Assembly (NCBI RefSeq): GCF_000234665.1
Contig: NC_018314.1
Location: 333,130 to 397,129, forward strand
From: Leishmania mexicana MHOM/GT/2001/U1103
Taxonomy: Eukaryota; Euglenozoa; Kinetoplastea; Trypanosomatida; Trypanosomatidae
Direction of reading: 5' to 3'
Length of the DNA stretch: 64,000 nucleotides
Both the position numbers and the translations under genes were made by a program. Shown piece after piece: positions 1 through 10,200 of the stretch (position 1 is the stretch's first letter; every line of letters begins with the position of its first letter). The notes under the pieces are model-generated. The model worked only from the letters and a program-made list of their open reading frames with translations. It searched no databases and had not been told where the DNA came from.

Positions 1-162
1 AGTTCGTGGTGGTGGCTGGGAGATCCCCCACACAGACACATCCAGCGTATAGCAAGCAAGCATAACGTAGACGCCGCAGGTCGCCTTCTACATCCATCAG
101 CGCTCCTCACAACCGCTGAACACCGCCGCATACACACACACACATACACACACAAATCTCTC

Positions 163-828
163 TCAGGACAGGTCAAAGGCCGCCTCATCCTCGCCTGCGT
201 CCAAGCCTTCCAGCTCCTCCCGTTCATAGAACTCGTCGGCGTTCTCGTCATCCACGAACAGTTCCTGGTCCATCTGCCAGAGGTCCCAGCCACGCAGCTT
301 GCCGTCGCCGCTCTTGGCACGACGCACACGCGCTGCCTCCTTCTCGGCTGCCTCCTCGCGCTTGCGCTGCTTCCATGCCTGGAAGGACGCCTCCGTGACG
401 GGGGTCAGGTCGGTGCGATCCTTCAGTTTCTCACGCTCCGCCTCTAACTTCTCTTCCAGTCTTTGATCATCTTGTTCCACCTCGTCGAAGTCCTCGGGGC
501 GGAACAGGTACTCCTCCGGGTGGCACATGTACTGGTCGTCCCCCTCAGCGGTCTCCGCCGCCTCGGCGTCGCGCTTCTTGCGTTGCTGCTGGTCAACATC
601 GTTGAAGAGCTTCGCCAGCTCCGCCTCACGCGCGCGCTTCTCCTCCTTGGCGGTGCGGCGCGCCGTGAGCTCCGCCTGCGACTTGCGATCCTGCGGGTTG
701 CGCTGATCGACGCTCTGCTTCACCTGCTGGACATAGGCCTGCACCTTGGCGCTGCGGTTCTTGTTCTTGAGGCCGAAGGTCTTGTCCTCGACAATCTTTT
801 CCTTCTTCTTCTGTTCAGCCTTGCCCAT
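163..828 (-). CDS. DFRP1/Tma46-like DRG-binding protein without zinc fingers
   Basis: A 221-residue protein. Residues 3-22 (KAEQKKKEKIVEDKTFGLKN) match the highly conserved N-terminus of ZC3H15/DFRP1 and yeast Tma46. The block near residues 140-160 (LTPVTEASFQAWKQRKREE) and the following GKLRGWDLW...DDENAD region match the C-terminal DFRP segment that binds and stabilises the GTPase DRG1/Rbg1, which acts on ribosomes. The family normally carries two CCCH zinc fingers in the middle; here that region is short and has a single cysteine (YMCHPEE), so the fingers are absent. The protein is very charged and probably largely helical, with an acidic C-terminus. The start is the ATG at 828 and the stop is TGA. 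The family call is firm from both end motifs; the DRG1 partnership is inferred from the family. Confidence 0.85.
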   Translation of the reverse strand: MGKAEQKKKEKIVEDKTFGLKNKNRSAKVQAYVQQVKQSVDQRNPQDRKSQAELTARRTAKEEKRAREAELAKLFNDVDQQQRKKRDAEAAETAEGDDQYMCHPEEYLFRPEDFDEVEQDDQRLEEKLEAEREKLKDRTDLTPVTEASFQAWKQRKREEAAEKEAARVRRAKSGDGKLRGWDLWQMDQELFVDDENADEFYEREELEGLDAGEDEAAFDLS

Positions 829-1240
829 GTTGCACGTGCGGCGTTGCGTGCTGGGGTCGCGTGCGCGTGTGAGCGCTTTGTGGATGATGTGTGCCTGCGT
901 GCAACAGTTCCGTCGCCACCGGCACGCACTGACGCAGGAGTTACGTTGTGCGTGTGTGTGTGTGTTGGGGAGGAGGAGTACGGGAGGGGGTACGCCTGTG
1001 GGCGTCTGTTGGGGCTCGTCAAAGGTATGTGTGTGTGTGTGTGTGTGGCGTGAGAGGATCCTTTAAAGGAAGATCGCACTGGGTGGGGGGAGGCCGGTGC
1101 TATGCGCGCGCGTGTGTGGGTGGCCCATCAAGAGGGAGAGGAGAGGAGAGATGCCGCGGTGAACGCAAGAGAGAAGTGAGCGGGGCGAAGACCATACCTC
1201 CGTTCGCATGCGGTGCGTGTGTGCTGTCAGCACCGCGCGT

Positions 1241-1284
<44 letters not shown>

Positions 1285-1725
1285 CACACGTGCACAGCAC
1301 TCACGACACTTGCGGGCGGGAGAGGACAGAGAGGGGAGATCCGTCAAGAGATACGCCGCTGCCCCCCTTTCTCCCCGCTGCTCAAAGTGGGTATTGTTAA
1401 GAGGTCTGCAGGGGGGAGGGCAGGCACACGCATACGGGTACACGGGGGTCTGCGCTTCGTTGTTATGGTGGTCGCTTGCATACGTTCGTTACGTCTTCTA
1501 TGCAGCTGCCGTCCGACAACACACGCACACAAGTATGTCCACGGGGACCAACAAGCACTGTACAGGTAGACGCACGCGCGCCCACAAACATCAACGCTGG
1601 CGGTGCACTCTCCGGCCGACACTGGTGCCGTTCGTTTTACTTTCCTTCGAGGAGGAGCCGAGTAGAGAAGGAGGGAGAGGGGGAGGGAGAGAGGCGATAA
1701 GCAGTGTGACCGGGGCATACACACA

Positions 1726-1765
<40 letters not shown>

Positions 1766-1857
1766 GAACACCACCACACCGCCACCGCGACCTTCGCCTT
1801 GAGACGACTCCGCCCCGACAGCTTCCTCGGTCGATCCGTTGACGGGTCCCTCGCTTC
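829..1857. other. Intergenic spacer with dinucleotide tracts
   Basis: No convincing gene is seen. The spacer holds TG/CA tracts near 1027-1047, 1242-1281 and 1719-1763. Purine-rich plus-strand runs at 1130-1150 and 1646-1692 would be pyrimidine tracts on the transcribed minus strand. Long open frames here encode only Cys-Val or His-Thr runs from the microsatellites and are artefacts. Confidence 0.7.
1242..1281. repeat. (CA)n microsatellite
   Basis: About 20 uninterrupted AC/CA units. A second, slightly interrupted tract lies at 1719-1763. Such tracts are common in Leishmania spacers and UTRs. Confidence 0.95.
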
Positions 1858-4800
1858 TCACTGGAAGTAGCGACGCTTCGGACGCTTTTTAAACCACTGA
1901 TCCTCGTCCGCGTCCCCGGCCGCCACCTCCGGCGCGTCTTCCACTGCTGCTGCCGTGGCTTCCTCAAAGTCCTCATGGGCCGCCGGTGGCGGTGCGCGTG
2001 CGCGTGCGGTGGATCGGCGGGCACCACGACGCGTGCGCACCTGCAGAGTCTCCTCGTCGTTGTCCACTTTCTGCGGTGCACGTCGGACCGCCGGTGACAG
2101 TGACGGTGACGGTGACGGAGGCGGCGGTGACGGCCGCGCTGGGGCAGCTGTGACAGGGACAGCGCGACGCCCAGCAGGGGCCCGTGGGATCGTTGGCGCT
2201 GTCACCACTTCCACCTCTTCGTCTTCCTCCTCTTCTTCCGCGACACCGTCGTCTTGGTACTCCTCCTCCTCGTCCGCAGTAGCAGCAGCTGCAGCTACTG
2301 CTTCTACGGCCCTGCTGCTTCGTTGTGCGTGTGAAACCGGCGGCGCCGGTGAGGCGGCGCCGGCGCCACGTGCGCGCGCACCGGCCTCGGGTGCTGCGGA
2401 GGCGGAAGGAAGGGAAGAACGGGCAGGGGCACGTGCCGTTAGAGGTTCTTGCTCCGCCTCGTCAAGCTCTTCCAGCTCTTCGACCTCCTCGTATTCTTCG
2501 TCGAAGTTCTCTTCCGCCTCCTCTGCCGAGGGGCCGTCGTCGTCACTGTGCTGCGCGACGGGTGTTGACTTGGGTGCCGTTGCCGCCGCTGCACCGGCCT
2601 TGCTCGTTCCACGTTGCTGCTGCCACTGGTTGTAGATGGCCTCTTCGAGCATCGCTTCCTCTTGCTCTCTGTCCCGCGCAGCGTGTGCTGCTGCCGCCGT
2701 CGTGGGCAAGGGTATCCCTGCCGACTGCCGGTGCTTCCCCCGCGACGTGCGTGCCACCACCGCCTCATCGGCCTTTTCGGCCTCCACACGCACCGTGTCG
2801 TCCTCGTCGTCCTCGGGCACTGCGCGACGGCGACTAGAGCGGCCGGGGCTCGGCGACGAGGCAGGAGCTGCTGCAGCACCTCTCGCCTTGCGTGAGGGCG
2901 GTGGCGGTGCAGCTACTTCAACTTCCTCTTCGTCTTTCTCCTCCGCGTCCTCGGCCGCCTCGGCCGCACCCGCGGCGCGGTCGTCATCCTCTGGAAGCAG
3001 CTGCGCCAGCGTCGCGGTCAATGTGGCCTCCAAGTCCTCGCGATTGTGCAGCAGACTGTGCACCACCGAGGCCCCGGAGGAATCCTCGATGACCATCACG
3101 AGGTCATCGATGCAGCGGTAGTCGTCCATCTCATCCGCCATCCCGAGCGGGGTCGCGAGCGCCCGCAGCCGGTCGAGTTCCTCTTTCGTAAACGGGTTCG
3201 TCAAGTCGATGGTCGCTGTCGAGCGCAGCATGAAGTCTGTGCTGTCCGACGGGTCCGCCATCTTCGTTGCGATGAGGTGGTAGTGCACGACGTTCACGCG
3301 AGGAAGCACCTTGTGGCGTAACAGGTGCAGGACACCGAGCATCACCTCCGCAAAGGGCAGTCGCACGTCTTCCTCGATGATGTGGTCTTTCGTGGACGTG
3401 TAGTAGAGGTGCAGCGTGGTTCCGGAGAGGCGAACAACGCTGCAGCCAGCGCTCTGATCGATTGCTGGGCGGAACGGGGAGTAGCGCTTCTCCTTCGAGT
3501 TGAAGAACATTTTGTACGCCTGAACGGCGGTGAGTACCTTGCCAGATGTCATGTCGGTGACGGCTGTCGCCGAGGACGACGATGATGCCCCAGCCGCGGC
3601 GAAGACAGCAAAGGGCCGTGTGTCCGACGACACCAGCGGGAACCCGTAAGGCGGCAGGCGCGTGCCCTCGAGCACGACGACATGCTCCTCGCGCGCCAGT
3701 GCCCGCATCAGAACGGAGCCGTACAGAAGCGCGTTCACGCTCTCGCGCTTGTAGAACTCGATCGCTGCGTCATCCGTTGCCTCCTCCAGTGCCATCTGGT
3801 GCTTGTTGTACGACGTCCAGATCGTCTTGAGTGCCCGCACGCCGACCGGGTCGGCGTCCGTGATCGTGGCAGCGTGGTAGGTGCTGAACATGGCGAGTGG
3901 GTCGACCTGCGCGGTGTCCTCGTCGAGCACCAGAATGTCGCCCCGCTGCTCCTGCGCCTCCCGCTCCGCCTTGTTCGTCGGGTGAAGGTACCCGTCAGCG
4001 GTGTTGAACTGCTTCATCATCAGCTCTGCAAGTCGGACCAACCTTTCTCGCCGCTCCGCCGCGGTCGCCCCGACTGCTGTTGGTGATGACGGTTGCGCCG
4101 GGGCGGTGGACGAGGGCGTCGCCGCCGTCGCTGCGGGCTCCTCTTCCTCCACCTCTTCAACTTCTTCCTCGACCTCCTCGACGAGTTCCTCATCGTCCTC
4201 GTCCGCGTCCGCAGCTTCCACCTCTGCCTCGACGTCTTGTGGAGGTGGCGGCTGGCGCTGCTGCTGCCGAGGTGCCGTGGGGGCGGCCTCAGGTGCTCTC
4301 TTGCTGCCGTGCCGACCTGCTGGTGTGGATGCTGCGGCAGGGGACGGCTGCGCGCTGCGCGATGCCGCGGAGCGCTCTGTCGCCCTCTCCTCTGCCATTG
4401 CCTGTGCCATCTCCTCGCCTTCCTCCAACACCTCCTCGCTTTCGGCAACACCGTCCTCTTCCACCGCAGCGGCCCCAGACGCCTTTGACACTACGTCCGA
4501 GACGACAGGGCGCTGTCGAGGACCGCGACGCCGCGCTGCGACGTTGTCGTCGGCAGCCTCGTTGCGCGCAGAGTCGCCATATGAGCTTGCTACCGCCGCA
4601 GGGCCTTCGCTATCACCGTCCTGCTTCGCTGCTGTGGTGGTAGCAGCTGACTGTGCCGCCACTGACGTTGCATAACGCTCCGCTGCGGTGTTCGCCAGGG
4701 CTACTTCGGCATCCCTGACCGCAGATGTTTTCACGTCTACCAGATAGGGTGGTGTTGACGAGGCGGCCATGGCAGCGCCGTCTGTCAACCGCTTTGGCGC

Positions 4801-5688
4801 CATCAGTTCATCGGCGACGGCGCGCTGGATCGCGCGGGTCAGCCACGCCATCACCTCATCCGCTTGCGACCGCTGCCGGTGACGTGCGAGGCGGCTGTAG
4901 GCCGTTTCGAGGACACCGCGCGTGTAGGGGCTGAGCTGCACTCGGTCTGGTTGCTCCTTCCACTGCCCGAGCGTCGCCACACCGCGCAGGCGCAGCTCAC
5001 GCGCGTCTTTCTCGCTTTGGTATCGCTCGCTGTTGAGCAGCACGTCCAGGCACTCCGCGTCGCCGCCGACGGCCCTAAGCTTCCGCTTCCGTGCCATGGC
5101 AGCAAAGTCGCGGAGACTGACCGCCTCCACGGAACCGCCGCCGACCTCCAAGTCGGGGTCGACAAGGAGCCGGACGAGGTCAGCAACAGTGTTGACTGCA
5201 GCAGCGGGGCCACTCGTGTGGTGATCATACGAATGCAGCAGGACCTCATCGATGGTGACCTCAAAAGGCCCGCGCTCATCTTCCGTGGTGTGCGAGTTAA
5301 CAGTGTGGTGGGTGGCACCAGCGGAGGCGAGTGCGCTGGACAGAACAGCGCTGCTGCTGCTGCTGCTGTGGGGTGGGGTGGAGCGCAGCGCGAGAAGGAC
5401 GCGAGACGCGTGAAGCGCACTCGAGTGACATGAGCCGCAGCCGCCGGCACCGGCCGCCCTGGTGCGTGGGCCGCCTGGCAAAATCGTTCCTTGTGCGAGT
5501 TCCAGCGGAACATGGATCACTGCGCTGCCACCGGAGCGGTGTAGCGGTAAAGCAGTCGACGTTCCACAAAAGACTGTAATCCACAGCGGACCATTGCCGT
5601 CGCTGCTGCTGCTGCTGCTACGCACTGAGATGGCCGCCGCTGTCGCCGCCGTGGCTGCGGCTGCTTGAAGACGGCCCCTTCGGAGCAT
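1858..5688 (-). CDS. Large kinetoplastid protein, probably mitochondrial; paralogue of the protein at 7234-13386
   Basis: A 1276-residue protein read from the ATG at 5688. The frame is open upstream to 5916, but that part is Cys/Arg/Lys junk. The chosen N-terminus (MLRRGRLQ, then Ala/Ser-rich and basic) looks like a mitochondrial presequence. The conserved parts lie at about residues 160-280 (LVRLLVDP, LRGVATLGQWKEQP), 600-700 and 715-895 (AYKMFFNSKEKRYSPFRP near residue 723, PFAEVMLGVLHLLRHKVLP). Each block has a counterpart in the next gene, so the two are paralogues. Between and after them are long Ala/Glu/Pro/Asp low-complexity stretches, including acidic runs at the C-terminus. No P-loop is visible in this copy. 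I do not recognise a named family; function is unknown. Confidence 0.85.
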   Translation of the reverse strand: MLRRGRLQAAAATAATAAAISVRSSSSSSDGNGPLWITVFCGTSTALPLHRSGGSAVIHVPLELAQGTILPGGPRTRAAGAGGCGSCHSSALHASRVLLALRSTPPHSSSSSSAVLSSALASAGATHHTVNSHTTEDERGPFEVTIDEVLLHSYDHHTSGPAAAVNTVADLVRLLVDPDLEVGGGSVEAVSLRDFAAMARKRKLRAVGGDAECLDVLLNSERYQSEKDARELRLRGVATLGQWKEQPDRVQLSPYTRGVLETAYSRLARHRQRSQADEVMAWLTRAIQRAVADELMAPKRLTDGAAMAASSTPPYLVDVKTSAVRDAEVALANTAAERYATSVAAQSAATTTAAKQDGDSEGPAAVASSYGDSARNEAADDNVAARRRGPRQRPVVSDVVSKASGAAAVEEDGVAESEEVLEEGEEMAQAMAEERATERSAASRSAQPSPAAASTPAGRHGSKRAPEAAPTAPRQQQRQPPPPQDVEAEVEAADADEDDEELVEEVEEEVEEVEEEEPAATAATPSSTAPAQPSSPTAVGATAAERRERLVRLAELMMKQFNTADGYLHPTNKAEREAQEQRGDILVLDEDTAQVDPLAMFSTYHAATITDADPVGVRALKTIWTSYNKHQMALEEATDDAAIEFYKRESVNALLYGSVLMRALAREEHVVVLEGTRLPPYGFPLVSSDTRPFAVFAAAGASSSSSATAVTDMTSGKVLTAVQAYKMFFNSKEKRYSPFRPAIDQSAGCSVVRLSGTTLHLYYTSTKDHIIEEDVRLPFAEVMLGVLHLLRHKVLPRVNVVHYHLIATKMADPSDSTDFMLRSTATIDLTNPFTKEELDRLRALATPLGMADEMDDYRCIDDLVMVIEDSSGASVVHSLLHNREDLEATLTATLAQLLPEDDDRAAGAAEAAEDAEEKDEEEVEVAAPPPPSRKARGAAAAPASSPSPGRSSRRRAVPEDDEDDTVRVEAEKADEAVVARTSRGKHRQSAGIPLPTTAAAAHAARDREQEEAMLEEAIYNQWQQQRGTSKAGAAAATAPKSTPVAQHSDDDGPSAEEAEENFDEEYEEVEELEELDEAEQEPLTARAPARSSLPSASAAPEAGARARGAGAASPAPPVSHAQRSSRAVEAVAAAAATADEEEEYQDDGVAEEEEEDEEVEVVTAPTIPRAPAGRRAVPVTAAPARPSPPPPSPSPSLSPAVRRAPQKVDNDEETLQVRTRRGARRSTARARAPPPAAHEDFEEATAAAVEDAPEVAAGDADEDQWFKKRPKRRYFQ

Positions 5689-6048
5689 CGCGCTTGCGTG
5701 CACGGCACTCGCAGACAGCTCCGTTCGTATGCCTTTTTTTTTCTTCGACACGGCACGCGGATGTGCAGGATCGTGCAGGCAAGCACACACGCACCGACTG
5801 CAAGGGGGTGCGCGGACGCCGGGCAGGTGCCGCCACGCCAGCCAAGTATGGGGCACACGCGCCCAGACACGCACACAAGGAGCAGGCAAGAACACAAGCC
5901 AACGATACACACACACAGCAAGTTAGTCGAGGACGAGCGCGCCAGCGACTGGTGTGATCGCGCACTCACAAAGAAGTTCTATGAAGGTACGTGACTGCAG
6001 GACGCCGTCTCAGCGCACGTGCGTGATGACGGCAGTGACGTGCACGGT

Positions 6049-6531
6049 TTATATGTCTATGCGTGCCGACTGTCGCTCTGTCCTTCCGATATTCTTGTCG
6101 ACAGCTCGACTAGTTAGAATGCAGGCCGTCTTCGCCAAGCGTGTAGCGCGGCTATGAAGATCTGAGCAGCAGCAGCAGCGACACACAACACCACACACAC
6201 ACACACAACGTGAGCGCGTGCGTGTATTAGCAGGTGACCATGTGGAGAGGATGTGCGCGAGAAGGAGAGAGGGCGAGGGATGAATAGTCATCATGCGGGC
6301 CAACGCACGTGGCGTTGCATCCGCAGCCTCATTTATGTTCTTGTCGTTCATGTGCATTGCCGCCACGAGGGAGCAGCAGTAGTGGCAGGAAAGGAGGAGG
6401 CTCACGTACCAGCCTCCAGCGCCAATGCCCTTAACCCACGGCACCACCACCACCTTATCCTTCACGTACGCGAGCACGAGTTGCGGCAGTTTCACTTGCC
6501 TCATACCTGTCAGAGCGCCGGCTGTCCACAT
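6049..6531 (-). CDS. Candidate small protein, possibly membrane-associated (unrecognised)
   Basis: A 160-codon frame begins at the ATG at 6531 (MWTAGALTGMRQVKLPQLVL) and could also start at the ATG at 6504 (MRQVKL). The first 45 residues look coding: codons are GC-ending and ordinary for the neighbours, the sequence is amphipathic to hydrophobic, and there is no microsatellite. Residues 40-60 (GGWYVSLLLSCHYCC) could be a membrane segment. The last third is Cys/Val-rich and crosses a CA repeat, so the true C-terminus may be earlier or the gene may be frameshifted. A very good pyrimidine tract plus AG lies about 50 bases upstream. I do not recognise the family. It could be a real short gene, a remnant, or a spurious frame after a spliced leader site. 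Confidence 0.4.
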   Translation of the reverse strand: MWTAGALTGMRQVKLPQLVLAYVKDKVVVVPWVKGIGAGGWYVSLLLSCHYCCSLVAAMHMNDKNINEAADATPRALARMMTIHPSPSLLLAHILSTWSPANTRTRSRCVCVCGVVCRCCCCSDLHSRATRLAKTACILTSRAVDKNIGRTERQSARIDI

Positions 6532-6580
6532 TGCCCTTTGGTCGCCTCCGACGTTCCGTCGGTTAAGTTTCTCTTGTGCG

Positions 6581-6582
6581 CT
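6581..6582 (-). promoter_or_regulatory. Probable trans-splice acceptor AG for the candidate gene at 6049-6531
   Basis: On the minus strand a run of C/T (CCCCCCCCTCTCTTGGTTTCTC) ends directly in AG, giving a predicted 49-base 5'UTR before the ATG at 6531. This is one of the cleanest acceptor-like signals in the window. Confidence 0.55.
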
Positions 6583-6886
6583 GAGAAACCAAGAGAGGGG
6601 GGGGGTACCACATCGGCATGAGACAGCAAGACACATGCGTGCATCGGCACATACATATATATATACATGTGCCCTCCCTGTGCATGCGCATGTGTCTTGC
6701 GTGCCTCGATATGTGTCCCAGATGCCAGCATCCTTTCTACACAGCCACAGCACCTTCCAACCATCCTCTATGCAGTACACGTTCAGTAAGAGAGAGAGAG
6801 ACAGCAACTCCACAACATGTGCCACACACACACACACACACGTATCCGAGATGTCTATGGATCAACTACACCCCCACATACACATA

Positions 6887-6907
6887 CATATATATATATA
6901 GATATAT
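6887..6907. repeat. TA microsatellite
   Basis: Alternating TA with one GA interruption, in the spacer beyond the candidate small gene. Confidence 0.9.
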
Positions 6908-7233
6908 ACCCCTCACACTCACAGATATTAGCAACACCTGCCATGATGGGAGGGACACATCAGCCCCTCGCAGACGTAGACCGTCGGCGGGCAAGGAGGG
7001 GAGAGGGGGACACGGAAAAGTGCCACTCAACGTACGTCGTCACAGCAGACTCTCTCACACCCACACACCCACACATGCAGCTGTCCGCCCCCTCCTCCGC
7101 CTCACTAACACCACCATCATCCGCGTCTAACGGGGATCGGGAGAGGGGGTTGGCGGGCAAACGTGGGCCACCTGCTCATGCCCCCTCCCCTCCCTCCCTC
7201 CCTCCCACGCACACGCACGCGCGCCACTATGGG

Positions 7234-10200
7234 CTACCGGCGCCTTGAGCTGCTCGGCTTCTTGTTTCTGGTGCTGCTGGAGGCGGGGGTTGGTTTTCTC
7301 TTCTTGGACGACGCCGATGCGACTGCGGACGTTGACGACTTTCGCCGTTTGATCTGCGAGGTCGACTGAGGCGCCGATCTGGCGGTTGCACGGTCACCAC
7401 TCCTGGACATGCTCGCCGGCCGCTTCTGCCTGCTGGCAGCGGAGGACCGCTTTCCACTAGAGCTGTGGCTCTCGCGACGCGGCCGCCGGGACGCGACGGT
7501 GGTCATCTTGCTGCCAGTTTTGCGGCCGCCCTTGTGTCGGCTGCCCTCAGCCCCACGCGGCTTCACCACATCCAGCTCTTCCTCGTCTTCCTCGCCGCCA
7601 TCGTCCTCCCCATAATCGCTCTCGGTATCTTTGCTCTCGCCAGTCTCCGCGACGTCGCCGGTAGCCGCCGCACCTGCGCCTCGCTCACTTTCCTGCGTGG
7701 TGGCTGTCGGTGTGCCGGCTGCTACGGAGGACCCTCCGCCACCGGCGCCGTTGTCGTCTCTCTTCGCAGTGGTTCGCGGGAGCACAGCCGAAGCGGTCTC
7801 GGCGCCGTCAGGCACCGCCACCGGCGGCGGGATCGGGTTCGGCGTCCACGGGCCCGTCACGCTTGCCATCGACCCAGCGAAAGACGCGTGGCTTTCGAAA
7901 CCGCCGCCAGCTGCAGCGAGGGGCAGACCGGCCATCGGACTTGCAGGACCTTGCAGGTAGGCCGCCACCCCCGGTGCCGCCGTCGATGTGGATGGGGGGG
8001 ACGGGGCAGAAGCTGGGGCGCCGGGGTTCGAACCCTTCAGCCCGGCAATCAGGCTCTCCGGCGTGATCACGTCATGCAGCCAGGCAAGCGCGTCGGCCTC
8101 TACGTCTTCGGCCACGGTCTGGCCAGGCGCTCGAGGCGACTTCGACGGTGCCACCCCTGCAACGGCTGCGTCAGCCGCCGAAGCGCCGATGGACGGCGGT
8201 GGCGCGTTGTAGTTGATGCGATCCTCCATCACCAAATCGCGCTGTAGCTCGCGCGCCGTCTCTTCACGCTGCCGATGCAGCTGGGCCGTCCAGTTCGTCA
8301 TCGAGTCCACCTCATCGTTCATCATTGCCTCGAGCAGCGCGGCGGACTCGTGCACGTAGTCGCCGTCGGCGGCATTCAGGTCCGGAGAGGGACTGATGCC
8401 GCCAGCAGTGGACTTCCCCGCCGCGGCGTCCCGCAAGAGGCGCGCCTCGCTCGCCAGGTCATCCAGTTCTGCACCAGGCACTACATCTTCCTCACCAATG
8501 TTCACGTAGTCGGCATCGTCGTCGTCATCCACGTCTGCGGCAGCGTCCGAGGCTCTCCGCCCGGCTGCGCCACGACTCATCGCCTGCACCATGAGGTCCG
8601 TAGCCGACGCTACCGCCGATGTGTACGCCGGCAGCACCGTCGAGTCCGGCACGAGCTGCAGCAGCGTAGGCGAGAAGAGCGACTCCACCTCCTCTGGCGT
8701 GGACACAACGCTTTGCAGCACCCGCACCCGGTGCGTGTGCTCGATCTCGTCTATCAGTTCGGTGAGAGTGCGGAAATCCTTGGTGATGCCGAGCGACTGC
8801 TGCAGCTCGCGCAGCCGGTCTATCACGTGGTCCTCGAACACGGCATCGTAGTCTAGGTAGTAGGGTACGGTCGGCGCCGCTACCGGGTTGAAGACATCCA
8901 CGCTGACGCCGCCGGCCACGACAGAGCCGCGCCGGCGCGCGTAGACGTTGACGTGGCCGCCACCGCTGCCGTTTCCAACCCGACTCGCCTCCGCCCCAGG
9001 CTGCGCCTCGTCCAGCGACACCACCGTCACATACTGCACTGCACGCACCTTGTCCGCCGGCAGCACCTGGCGCATCAAGACGTGCAGCACTCCTAGCAAG
9101 GCCTCGGCAAAGCGGGCCACCATGTGCCGGAGCTGCGCGGTGGTTGCCACGATGTTGTACAGTGCCAGGGTCGACCCGCACACAAACACGACGTCGCAGC
9201 CGCCGTTGAGGCCGACCATCGGCCGAAACGGGAAGTGGCTCGGCGCGGCGTTGGAGAAGAACATTTTGTAGGCCGACACAGCGCGGCGCACCGTCTCCGG
9301 TGTGGCACTTCGGATGAGCGACTCGCCGGCCGCAGCGGCCGTCCCACGCGGGTGGTGGACGCTGCTGCCGCGCACCCGCATCTCCGACGCCAGAAGAGGG
9401 AAGCCGAAGGACGGCACCTTCAGGTTCAGCTCCAGCTGCGCCCCCGCCACGGCAGCCGACCGCAGCAGCAGCGCTCCGTGTAGCAGAATGCGCATGGCGT
9501 CGCGCTTACGGGCCGGCGTCGTGGAGAGCGCGGAAACAACGCTGCGATACTCGGCCCAGACCTCTGCCCAAGCCCGCACAATCTTGCGCTCGTTGCTGCC
9601 GACACCGGTGCTGCTACGCAGCCGGGCTGCTGCAGCCGAAGCTTCAGCCGCCTTTGGCTTCGCGTTCGCGCTGCTGCCGCCGCCGCCGCCCTCATCCTTC
9701 ACACCATCCTCATCCTCGGCGTCGCCGTCGCGCTGCCGCTCACTGTCCTCCAGCATCTGCCCGTCGCTGTTGAACATCCGCTCATCAATCGCGTCCTGCC
9801 TGGAGAAGATGGCGAAGAGAGCGAAGGGGTGCACTTGGCTACTTGTGTGGTTGTGTGGGAGCACCAAACCATCCTTGACGTCCTGTGGCGTTGTGTCGAG
9901 TTCGGTGCTGAGGTATCCGGTCGGACTGCTGAGTTGGCGCTGCAGCAGCTCGACGAGACGACGGCGGGTGCGACGTGGGTCCTGAAGAAGCGTTATGTAG
10001 ACCGGCAGCTCAGCGAACAGCTCACGTGGCACGTAGCTGTGCAGCAGCTGCGGGTGCGCTGAGCCGTTGCCCATTGTGAGCCGCGGCAGTCCCGTACGCA
10101 AGTCCATAAGTGAAACGCGGTGGGACCAGAAAAGCTCGAGCGCTTTGCCAGCCAGCGCTGGTGCGTTCTTGAGCACCTCGTACAGCAGGCCAGGCATGTC

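Larger units (their letters stand above)
5689..7233. other. Intergenic region containing a candidate small gene
   Basis: Holds the candidate gene at 6049-6531 with its splice acceptor (6581-6582). It also contains a short CA-rich run near 6190-6211, a CA run at about 6823-6840 and a TA tract at about 6887-6907. Nothing else is supported. Confidence 0.6.

Noticed and set aside
5689..5916. N-terminal extension of the 1276-residue protein to an ATG at 5916
   Set aside because: The extra 76 residues are Cys/Arg/His-rich spacer-like sequence with a Lys run from an A tract; the ATG at 5688 starts a presequence like that of the paralogue.
8021..8040. GGTTCGAACCC, a tRNA B-box-like motif
   Set aside because: It lies inside the coding frame of the giant P-loop protein (SNPGAPA region). 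No acceptor stem, anticodon arm or A box fits at the required distances.
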